A stretch of DNA of 14,581 nt from UBA12403 sp043808565 (GTDB taxonomy: Bacteria > Patescibacteriota > Patescibacteriia > UBA9934 > GWF2-40-263), in contig JAZDEQ010000030.1 in the NCBI GenBank assembly GCA_043808565.1, forward strand, positions 1 through 14,581. Direction: 5' to 3'. The number at the start of each line of letters is the position of its first letter. Positions within the stretch are counted from its first letter, which is position 1. The notes under the pieces are model-generated. The model saw only the letters and a program-made list of their open reading frames with translations. It did no database searches and had not been told where the DNA came from. This document shows positions 6,249-13,900 of the stretch, in pieces. Both the position numbers and the translations under genes were made by a program.

Positions 6249-7376
6249 ATGGTTTCCGATACTCCCCAACAAATTTTCCAAACGATTAAAAGAAGCGCCG
6301 CCCCGCTTCTAGTTTTGCCGCACGGCGCTGGTGTAGATGGCTATGCCAGCGCCCTTGGTTTAGCCAAAATTATTGATGACTTGGGAAAAAAAGCTGAAAT
6401 TGTAACGGCCGATAAAACTACGCCGATTAATCTTGGTTTTTTGCCTAATGTTGATCGAGTTAAACCAACGATCGAAAATCAACGCCAGCTCACAGTTGAA
6501 ATTGATACGCGAAAAATTGGTTTTAAAAATCTTAGCCACGAGGAAAAAGATGGCCGACTTTTAATTTCTCTCGTTCCCCACCAAGGCTCGTGGACTGATA
6601 AAGACGTCCAAATTTCTCATTCAGCTTATCGTCACGATTTGATTATTTGTCTTGGTGCGCCTGATCTTGATTCTTACGGTCATCTTTATTTAGAAAATAA
6701 AGATTTCTTTTTTCGTCAACCAATTATTAACATTGATCACTCGCCAAGCAATGAACATTACGGTCGAATCAATCATGTGGATATTACGGCCTCAGCTATT
6801 GGTGAAACTTGTTTTGAGCTTATTCGGGCTATTAATCCGTCGCTGATTGACGAGGAAATCGCCACCGCTTTCTTAACTGGCATGATTGCTAAAACCCGAA
6901 GTTTCCGTACCCCGCATATCACGCCAAAAACTTTAGAAATCGCTGGTCACCTGGTTTCTTTAGGCGCTCGTCGTCAAGAAATTGTTCGTGGTCTTTTTCA
7001 AACTCGTTCGGTGGCTACTCTACGCTTGTGGGGCCGAGCTCTGGCCCGCCTTAAATCTAATCAAGCGGCCAAAGTTGTTTGGACGTTATTATCACAACAA
7101 GATTTTCTTCATGCCGGCGCCCAAGAAGCCGATTTACCCGATGTTATTGATGAATTAATTTCCAGCTCGCCCGATGCCAGAGTTATTGTTCTACTTTATG
7201 AAAATCAGCAACATCATATTTGTGGCATTATTCGTACTGAAGCACCTCACGACGCTCGAAACCTGGTTTTAAATTTTTCACCAACTGGCACCAGACAAGA
7301 GGCTCACGTTTGTTTGGAAAAGACGACTATTGTTGAAGCCGAGCAACAATTAATTGAAACGATTTTAAAAAAATAA
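6249..7376 (+). CDS. DHH-family phosphoesterase-like protein with degenerate catalytic motifs
   Basis: The 375-residue protein has the two-domain layout of the DHH/DHHA1 phosphoesterases (NrnA/RecJ/GdpP relatives), metal-dependent hydrolases of small oligonucleotides or cyclic dinucleotides. Domain 1 (about 15-245) shows PHGAGVDGYASALGL at 24-38 where active enzymes have HxxPDxDxxGS, LGAPDLD at 136-142 in the second motif region, NIDHSPSNEHYG at 161-172 where DHH is normal, and TGMIAKTRSF at 210-219 where a DT pair is normal. A DHHA1-like C-terminal half (about 250-375) lacks the usual GGGHxxAAG; SPTGTRQEAHV (344-354) stands there. Most metal ligands are therefore replaced, so I infer a non-catalytic or altered-function protein, perhaps nucleotide binding. 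The fold assignment is fairly safe; the activity is unknown. This is the first possible in-frame start after an upstream stop at 6219-6221, with no Shine-Dalgarno. It is the only plus-strand gene, monocistronic, and ends inside a terminator palindrome. Confidence 0.82.
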   Translation: MVSDTPQQIFQTIKRSAAPLLVLPHGAGVDGYASALGLAKIIDDLGKKAEIVTADKTTPINLGFLPNVDRVKPTIENQRQLTVEIDTRKIGFKNLSHEEKDGRLLISLVPHQGSWTDKDVQISHSAYRHDLIICLGAPDLDSYGHLYLENKDFFFRQPIINIDHSPSNEHYGRINHVDITASAIGETCFELIRAINPSLIDEEIATAFLTGMIAKTRSFRTPHITPKTLEIAGHLVSLGARRQEIVRGLFQTRSVATLRLWGRALARLKSNQAAKVVWTLLSQQDFLHAGAQEADLPDVIDELISSSPDARVIVLLYENQQHHICGIIRTEAPHDARNLVLNFSPTGTRQEAHVCLEKTTIVEAEQQLIETILKK

Positions 7377-7416
7377 TGTAGGGACAATCCTAGGATTGTC
7401 CCTACATTATTTTTTT
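7367..7416. terminator. Bidirectional rho-independent terminator, perfect 50-bp palindrome
   Basis: Positions 7367-7390 are the exact reverse complement of 7393-7416, with TA (7391-7392) at the self-complementary centre. Seven A's open the element and seven T's close it, so on either strand a stem containing GTAGGGACAATCC is followed by a T-run. It lies between two convergent genes (the DHH-like gene and the TPR membrane protein) and contains the TAA stop of the former (7374-7376). Position, symmetry and T-runs all fit termination in both directions. Confidence 0.88.
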
Positions 7417-7425
7417 ATTTATTTT

Positions 7426-9897
7426 TTATTCAGCCGGAACAACCGCACCTTCTACTTCGCCACCTTCAACCGTAGTCGCTGATTCAGCTCCTTCTTCGAC
7501 TGGAGTTGGAACATTGGTGGTTAACTGACCAGCTTGTAATTTAGCCAAGCGATCTTTAACCGACTGATTGTCAGGGTTGGCTTTGGCTACCTCGCTTACT
7601 TGCTCAATAGCCTTAGCTAAATCACCTTTAATTTCATACATCGAAGCTAAGAACCAACGAGCGTTAGAATAATTTGGCGCCAAGCCAACAATTCTTTCTA
7701 ATTCCTTTTGGGCTAGATCATAATTTTGCAAACGAACGTAAAGCATTGATAACTGGAAACCCAAACCAACATTTAATGGACTGTAGTCACGAAGAGCGGC
7801 CATTCGAGCAGCTGCCTCGGCTAACTTGCCCTGTCTTTCAAAAACTGCAGCTAAATAATAATGAGCCGGCGCATAATCGCCCTTAAGAGCAACGGCTTGG
7901 TTTAAATATTGTTCGGCTGAAGCCAAAGAAGTTTTCTCTGATTCAACAGCTGTGGCGGCTAATTCTTTATTTTCAGAAGCCTTAAGACTTCGAGCCCGAT
8001 CAGCAATAGTAATGTATAAACGAGCCAAATTGGTAACAAGCGAAGGATTTTGTGGTTCAAGCGACATGGCTTTCAAATAAGAAGAAGCGGCCACGTCTTC
8101 GGCACCAGAAACCAAAACCAAAACATCACGATAAACATTACCACGCTGTAACCAGTTAGAAACATTGTTAGGGGCCAAACCAGCGGCTCGATCAGCCGAA
8201 GCCATGGCGGCTTTAACCAACTGTTGAACGGCCGCGGCTTCAGTAGCATCAATTTCCGAACCATCGACTGTGGCCGTGCTAATGGCACTACGAGTCCGCA
8301 AGAGCAAAGCTTGACTCAAATTGCGATAATAGACATCGGAAAGACTATTTAAAGAGACTGCCTCACCAAGTTTGGCTGTAACCTGCTCGGTAGGAGCTCC
8401 GGCTTGGTCGAGTTCTACCGCCTTAGCAAAAGCTACTTCAGAAGCATAACGTTGGCCGGTAACAAATAGAACAGCAATCACGCCAACTGAAACCAAAACA
8501 AATGCAAAAGAGAAAATCAAACCAAGTTTTGGCGCTCGCACAAAATCTGTTTCTTTAACCTTCAGAGCTACCTGGCTAGCCAAAAGACCGGTTAAGCCCC
8601 AGAACAAGAAAGTTAAAGTTAGGTTGGAAGAATACAAGAGATGGGCTAATACCAAGGTTGACCACGAAGCAAACAAAACATAATTAACTTTCCATTCATC
8701 TTGCTCGCGTTCCTTAAGCAATCGACCGAGAGCCCGCAAACCAACCACAATCACCAAAGCCAACCAGAAAATAACTCCAAGAACACCAAAAGTACCTAGG
8801 GTGGTTAAAACCTGGGACTTGGCTCGATCAAAATTAGTGTTCCAGAAATAGGATTTGTTAACATCGGCTGACTTGTATTTAGCATAATCATACCCAAAAG
8901 TGCCTGGACCAGAACCCAAAACTAAACGTAAAGGATTTTCTGATAATGTCTGTTTAGCTATATCAAAACTTGCACCATAGCTTGGGCTAACAACGACCGG
9001 TAACTTTAATTTAAGAGGTGACGGCAAAAACAACAGAAAAACACTGATCAAAAGAATAATTAAAGGCACAATAAATCGATTGGCTTTACCAAATTCATCG
9101 TGTTGCAAGAAAACAAAAACCATAAGTAGCAACATACCAAAAATAGCCAAAACCCAAAGAACCCAAAAATCAATAGCTACCAATAAAACAGCCGTAACTA
9201 AAGTCAAAAAGACAATCAAACCACGAGTTAAAACTCCTTGCCAGCCAGTTGGCAAAATATCTTGCTTATCTTTTTTACCAACCAACCACATACCCATACC
9301 AAAAATCATCATAACTGTAAGAAAAACCACAAAAGAAGTAACTGTACCAACCGTATTGGCTCCGGCCGAATTCAAGAAAGGAACAAACTTTAGGCCAATA
9401 ACATTTAAAAAAGTTACTAAAGCGCTAAGAGATGTTGAAAGTAACAGAGCAAAGAAAATATTTCTTTGAACCACAGTTTCACTAGCTTTATTCATGAGCA
9501 CATAAAAAAGCAAAACCGAAACACCTAAAGTCAAAAAGCTAGTATATTCTTGAGAGGCTTGGCCAACCCAGGACTGATAACCGGCCAGAGAAAAAATTGA
9601 TGAAGCCAAAGCTCCCAATAACAAAAGTGCCGGCAAAAGATTTAACCAACCGGCCCGAAAAGCTAAACGCTTTTCGACCACCATTGAACCAAGCCAGGCC
9701 AAAAGAGCAACTACCGAGAGGATAACCAACAAAGTTTGTTTGCTTACCTCAAAGGCCTCCACGGTAAACGGCAGAAAAAAGATTGGCAGGAGGAAAAATA
9801 AAACATAAAGCGACCAACGCGTCACAACTTCATACACACCTGAAGTTGCGAGCGAGATCTTCTTTTTCTTCCCCACTGCGGCGGATAATGTTTCCAT
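7426..9897 (-). CDS. O-antigen-ligase/polymerase-like membrane protein with C-terminal TPR domain
   Basis: The 823-residue protein has two parts. Residues about 25-475 form roughly a dozen hydrophobic segments with a large loop between the helices near 275-292 and 362-387. The loop carries NPLRLVLGSGPGTFGYDY (321-338), which resembles the conserved GxGxGxF loop of Wzy/WaaL-type O-antigen polymerases and ligases, transferring lipid-linked glycans on the outer face of the membrane. Residues about 500-790 are helical repeats of TPR type, clearest at PAHYYLAAVFERQGKLAEAA (677-696) and ARWFLASMYEIKGDLAKAIE (746-765). The tail is acidic and rich in P, E, V, G and A (798-823). It begins 77 bp after the 170-residue membrane protein and is probably co-transcribed with it. 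A role in glycan polymerisation or transfer to surface proteins is inference; such fusions also resemble bacterial oligosaccharyl-transferases. No Shine-Dalgarno was seen at the ATG (9895-9897). Confidence 0.82.
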   Translation of the reverse strand: METLSAAVGKKKKISLATSGVYEVVTRWSLYVLFFLLPIFFLPFTVEAFEVSKQTLLVILSVVALLAWLGSMVVEKRLAFRAGWLNLLPALLLLGALASSIFSLAGYQSWVGQASQEYTSFLTLGVSVLLFYVLMNKASETVVQRNIFFALLLSTSLSALVTFLNVIGLKFVPFLNSAGANTVGTVTSFVVFLTVMMIFGMGMWLVGKKDKQDILPTGWQGVLTRGLIVFLTLVTAVLLVAIDFWVLWVLAIFGMLLLMVFVFLQHDEFGKANRFIVPLIILLISVFLLFLPSPLKLKLPVVVSPSYGASFDIAKQTLSENPLRLVLGSGPGTFGYDYAKYKSADVNKSYFWNTNFDRAKSQVLTTLGTFGVLGVIFWLALVIVVGLRALGRLLKEREQDEWKVNYVLFASWSTLVLAHLLYSSNLTLTFLFWGLTGLLASQVALKVKETDFVRAPKLGLIFSFAFVLVSVGVIAVLFVTGQRYASEVAFAKAVELDQAGAPTEQVTAKLGEAVSLNSLSDVYYRNLSQALLLRTRSAISTATVDGSEIDATEAAAVQQLVKAAMASADRAAGLAPNNVSNWLQRGNVYRDVLVLVSGAEDVAASSYLKAMSLEPQNPSLVTNLARLYITIADRARSLKASENKELAATAVESEKTSLASAEQYLNQAVALKGDYAPAHYYLAAVFERQGKLAEAAARMAALRDYSPLNVGLGFQLSMLYVRLQNYDLAQKELERIVGLAPNYSNARWFLASMYEIKGDLAKAIEQVSEVAKANPDNQSVKDRLAKLQAGQLTTNVPTPVEEGAESATTVEGGEVEGAVVPAE

Positions 9898-9912
9898 AAT
9901 TATTTTTAAAAA

Positions 9913-9969
9913 TTAATTATTTAATTATTTCTATAAATTCGTATATTCGGTACTTTTCGTAATTCGTAA
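9913..9969. repeat. 8-nt periodic array (ATTCGTAT type) in the spacer before the TPR membrane protein
   Basis: Read on the plus strand, the spacer is a run of 8-nt units: TTAATTAT, TTAATTAT, TTCTATAA, ATTCGTAT, ATTCGGTA (9913-9952), then one 9-nt step CTTTTCGTA (9953-9961), then ATTCGTAA (9962-9969). The ATTCGTA word also occurs in the inverted repeat at 1-131 (75-81 and its complement at 42-48). Unlike the other periodic elements this is a single array with no facing partner. It fills nearly all of the 77-bp gap, and no convincing promoter is visible in it. Confidence 0.6.
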
Positions 9970-9974
9970 CAATC

Positions 9975-10487
9975 TTATTTTTTCTTAGAAAGATAATCAG
10001 CAATCGCTTTTGAAACTTTGGAATCACCCTTTAAATCTTCAATAAACAAAACGTGATCTTTATTAATTTGCATTTCATCTTCTGGTCCGTGCATTTCATT
10101 GCCCAATTTTACCAAAGCCGTGCCGTCACTATTAATTGCTGTGGGGTCTGTTGATTGTGGGCTTTGTTTATTTTGAAGATAATAAATATTGGTTAACAAA
10201 TAAAATCCGTTCTTGCCTTCTTTTAGCTCGCCAAAATAAACCTGACCATTATCCAAAAACACGGCTTGATAAGTTCCGGTCGGCACAGATACTTCTGTTT
10301 GTCCGTTTTGAAGTTCGCTTAAAACATCATTACCTGACTTTCGCAAAAAGAAAAACCAACCACCAGCGGCTATAACAACTATTAAAATTAAAATCCCTAC
10401 TGCTAAACCAACGGGGAATTTCTTTTTGGTTTCGTCTTTTCCAAAAGACGCTCTTGGTGGTTGGTACATTTTTGATTCAATAGCCAT
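9975..10487 (-). CDS. Single-pass membrane protein of unknown function (CPR-type)
   Basis: The 170 residues comprise a short basic cytoplasmic N-terminus, one strong transmembrane helix at about 25-48 preceded by KKK and followed by RK, and a soluble domain of about 120 residues with GTYQAVFLDNGQVYFG (71-86), IYYLQNK (101-107), ALVKLGNEMHGPEDEM (124-139) and INKDHVLFIEDLK (141-153). The positive-inside rule places the soluble domain outside the membrane. I recognise this motif set from recurrent hypothetical proteins of CPR bacteria but know of no function. There is no lipobox and no cleavable signal. It precedes the ligase-like TPR gene by 77 bp on the same strand and follows the giant surface protein by 271 bp, so an envelope-linked role is a guess from context. 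Met7 is an alternative start; neither ATG has a clear Shine-Dalgarno. The stop is TAA. Confidence 0.8.
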   Translation of the reverse strand: MAIESKMYQPPRASFGKDETKKKFPVGLAVGILILIVVIAAGGWFFFLRKSGNDVLSELQNGQTEVSVPTGTYQAVFLDNGQVYFGELKEGKNGFYLLTNIYYLQNKQSPQSTDPTAINSDGTALVKLGNEMHGPEDEMQINKDHVLFIEDLKGDSKVSKAIADYLSKKK

Positions 10488-10501
10488 AATTTTAGACTCT
10501 T

Positions 10502-10594
10502 GTCATTGCGAGCGCCACGCGAAGCAATCTGCTAACTGCGCTATAAATTTATTAGATTGCTTCGTCGCTCCGAGGCCTCGTTCCTCGCAATGAC
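10502..10594. repeat. Palindromic repeat of the GTCATTGCGAG type
   Basis: GTCATTGCGAG (10502-10512) at the left end is the exact reverse complement of CTCGCAATGAC (10584-10594). Further in, GCGAAGCAATCT (10519-10530) pairs with AGATTGCTTCG (10554-10564). The loop is AT-rich, with ATAAATTTAT near its centre. This CATTGCGAG ... GAAGCAAT palindrome is a dispersed intergenic element seen in many unrelated bacteria, recalled from memory. It lies just upstream of the 170-residue membrane protein. Confidence 0.85.
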
Positions 10595-10662
10595 GAACGT
10601 TTTTACGCGGTTAATTTTAACCCTAAACCCTTTAAAAAACAACCTCTTTAATCCACAGCCAT

Positions 10663-10704
10663 AACCTCCCCCTCCCATTCCGGGGAGGGGGCCAGGGGGA
10701 GAGG
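10663..10704. repeat. GC-rich palindromic repeat (CCCCCTCCC / GGGAGGGGG)
   Basis: CCCCCTCCC (10668-10676) pairs perfectly with GGGAGGGGG (10683-10691) around a 6-nt loop, followed by a second G-rich block (10695-10703) and flanked by ACCT / AGGT. It is built like the two inserts inside valS: a C-tract arm with CTCCCC followed by a GGGGAG arm. It sits between the surface-protein terminator and the 170-residue gene, within the otherwise gene-free 10488-10758. Confidence 0.8.
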
Positions 10705-10705
10705 T

Positions 10706-10742
10706 GAAAAACTCAAATCCCCGCCGGTCGCGAAAGGCGGGG
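10706..10742 (-). terminator. Probable terminator of the surface-protein gene
   Basis: On the minus strand, CCCCGCC (10742-10736) and GGCGGGG (10725-10719) form a perfect 7-bp GC stem around a 10-nt loop. It is followed by ATTTGAGTTTTT, whose T-run falls at 10711-10707. The hairpin starts 16 bp after the TAA stop at 10759-10761. The T-run begins seven nt after the stem, which is later than ideal. Confidence 0.6.
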
Positions 10743-10758
10743 TTTGTAAACTACTGAA

Positions 10759-10956
10759 TTATTCAACAGGAGCGACTGGGGCTTCTGGAGCCGGGGCTTC
10801 CACTGGAGCTGGCTCTTCAACTGGAGCTTCTTCGGCCACAAGTTCTTCAACCGGGGCTTCGTCAACTACAGGCTCTTCAACAGGAGCAGATTCCTCAACT
10901 GGAGCTTCCGAAACAACAGGAGCTTCGACAGGAGCCGCTTCTTCGGCTACTGGAGC
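10759..10956 (-). repeat. Degenerate coding repeat for an APVEE-rich tail
   Basis: Within the last 65 codons of the surface-protein gene, the pentapeptide APVE(E/A) recurs about eight times (residues 1212-1216, 1222-1226, 1228-1232, 1238-1242, 1248-1252, 1254-1258 and variants). At DNA level this appears as repeated GGAGCTTC / TCTTCAAC(T/C)GG words on the plus strand. Such Pro/Glu arrays usually form an extended, acidic, flexible stalk or spacer. Confidence 0.8.
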
Positions 10957-13900
10957 GCTACCGTCCAAAACATAGAGAATAATTTCATCAGTTGAACCAT
11001 CTGAAACACTGACTTTTCCTTCTTCTACACCCATGGCCATCCAGTTGAATTCAACATCATAAGCCACGGTGCCGTCTAAACAAAGGCGGAAGCCGGTGCT
11101 AGATTCTTCTTCGACCCACCAATATCCAGGAATGTTCACATCTGATCGAAGGGTGGCAGTAACAATTGGTTGATATTCGTATTCATTGGCAAAGGCCACG
11201 GCCACACATTCGTCACCGGAAACGATACGAGCCCGACCGGCAACGTCAGAGGAACCATAGACATGATCAAGTACTGTCACAGAACCAGTATAAGGTTCGT
11301 CAACCACAGCGAGTTCACCCACGGTGGCCGAACCGTTATTGCGAGAAATCAACATATTAATTGCGCCAATTTCAGCATCAGAAGCCGAGAGAGCAATACC
11401 AACAGTTGGATCACCGGCATCAGCTTTCATACCATAACCAGGAGTTGTGGAAGAAGTGATGTAATCACCGATGGCGATTGAGCCGTTTTCATTGGTTGTT
11501 TTAACCACCACATTACCAGTCAAAGCCACGGCATAGCGACCTTCGCCAGCGGTTCCCATAATATCCCATGGATTTGTTGAAATTACACCAACAATGTCAG
11601 CACTTCGTGATCCTTCGCTCTTTTTGACATTTTCAGAATTCAATCTATCAATACTTACCACATCGCCAGGAGTTAACACTTCTTGTGAGGCATAATATTC
11701 GGCCAAGTCAGCACCGGTTTGCTGTGTCGAAGCGTCAACGAAACTGATCAGGTGCCACATGCCGGCTTCACCCCCATTATTAACCCAAACTGTGGTGTCA
11801 TTATCGGCAGTCGTAATATTCTCAGCGTCATCTCCGCAAAGTAGCGGGCCGGCGGTTGCACAATCAAACACTGTTGCGTCGGTGCTCTCAATGATGATTA
11901 ACTGACCGTCTATACCGCCATCAAAGTCTGTCAAAGTCTGACTGGTTCCATCGGTTGTAAACCACGAACCGGTAGCCACCGAAGGAGTTACATCAACCGC
12001 GCCAAACGCTTCATCTGTTCCAAAGTCCACAATTCCTTCAACGGCCAAATTACCAGAAACTGAAACGTTTCCAACTGTTCCGCCGTCTGTAACTGTTAAT
12101 AATGTATTGGTTCCGTCTGTAAAGGTAAGAGCACCAGTGTTGGCCATTTCAATAACTGGGGAGGTGCTAGCAAAAGCTAGGTCAGCATCCCATTCAGCAG
12201 TAGCGCCAACGTAGATGGCTTTGTTGGTTGAAGCAGCATCAGCTACGCTAGCCAAATCAAGCAGGACGCCATAAGCAATATCACCAGCAGCTGTGCCTTG
12301 TGAAGTTAGAGAACCGTTAAGTAGGGCATTGGTTCGGTTGGTGCCGTTGGCAGCTGTTAAACCAATTGCCAAACCATCAAGACCAGCAGCATCGGTAGTG
12401 GTTCCGGTTATACTTACCATGTCACTGGTTATACCGTCTGTTCCGGCGTCACTATCAACAATGCTAAATGTTTGTCCGTCGACTAAGCTAACGGCTGAAT
12501 CCCAACCAGAACCGATACTAATAGCAGAAGCAGTTATGGTTCCGGCTGTTTCTGTCTGAGTCAAGTTACCAAGATTCAAACCATTTAAGGCCAAAGAGCC
12601 ACCACCATTATTCATAGTGGCTGTGAAAGCATCAATATCAATAACATTGAAAACCTCGGCGGCTGCAGCCGTGTTAGAAACAGAAGGAGTAACGTCTATA
12701 ACATTTCCTGAAGCATTGGAAACAGTAAGAGTTGCCTGTAATGCATCAACGCCGTCAGTCACCGAAGCTTGTCCGGCATTAGTAATGGTCAACATGTCGG
12801 TTGTCGGAGCGGCACCCGCAGCAACACTCAAATCAGAACCAGCGTCTAGTGTCCATTCTGTATCACCGCCCTGATTTAAAGCAAATTTAGTATCACCGGA
12901 ATTATTGTCTGTTACTTTAATGAAATCGGCGAGAGCTTCTCCGTCATCTTTATAACCAAGATCTAACAAATAATTTTGAGCAGTAACGGTTGAATCATTA
13001 TTAGTAACCTTGACAAGCGACTGCGCAGAATCACCAATAGCTGTATTGTGCCAAACCACATCTTCAGTAACCAAGCCATAATCCCAAGCGTTACCTGCTT
13101 GATAGATGGCGTATTCATTTCCGGGCGCAGCTGTTCCGGCAAGTTCCTGAATATATATACCGTAAAGATCATCGCTGTCATTAGAAGTCATGGTGCCGAG
13201 AACGTTGATAACTGACTGAATGACTGGACCGCCGTTATCATCGGTTACTTCATAATCAATATACATTGCTTCATTTCCTGCCGTGGTTGAATCAACCGTA
13301 AGTTTTATTACACCGTCGGCCGAAGCAGAATCGGTGGTAGCGGCATCGATTGTCAGGGCATTGTCCCAGCCTGTGCCAATATAAAGGGCTACTTCATCAC
13401 CTTCAGCGTCAGCACTAGCCAAGTTGGCAATGTTTAAACCATAAACCTTATCAGTGCCAGCTGAATGATTGGCGCTGGTTACTCCAATGTTTAAAGCGCT
13501 ATACACGTCAGCGCCATCGCCGACTCCAGCAGTGAAAGTAAGACCCATACCGTTTTCTGTGGCCGCGGCTGTGGCGGTTCGGGTTAAGTTGAGAGCATTG
13601 CCAGCGGCGCCTGTCATGGTGGTGGCCGCGTCAATGGTCATAGCATCGGCAAATTGGGCAAAATCAAGAGAATCGGTAGTTAAGTCAGCAGCATCAACAT
13701 TGGTCAGTGAGTTGCCGACTCCGTTAGCATCAAAGGCCACGCCAGTGATGATACCGGTCGTACCAATGGCCCAATCAGAGGAAGTAATGGCCGTGGTATC
13801 GCCAACGTCACCAAGAGTTAGGCCGCCAGTGGTTGTAATCACACCCGTACCAGCGAAGTCAAGAGAGTTAATGTCAAGAACTGTCCCTTCAACTGTAAGG

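Noticed and set aside
8073..8288. A minus-strand 71-codon frame inside the TPR protein gene
   Set aside because: It overlaps the TPR-coding region in another frame and shows no ribosome-binding site or conserved feature.
9080..9469. A plus-strand 129-codon Lys/Thr-rich frame opposite the transmembrane region
   Set aside because: Its Lys/Thr richness is the complement of hydrophobic codons on the real strand; there is no promoter or start signal.
10488..10758. A small gene or RNA in the 271-bp spacer
   Set aside because: All recognisable structure is explained by the GTCATTGCGAG palindrome, the GC-rich palindrome and the terminator hairpin. No frame with start and coding character was found.
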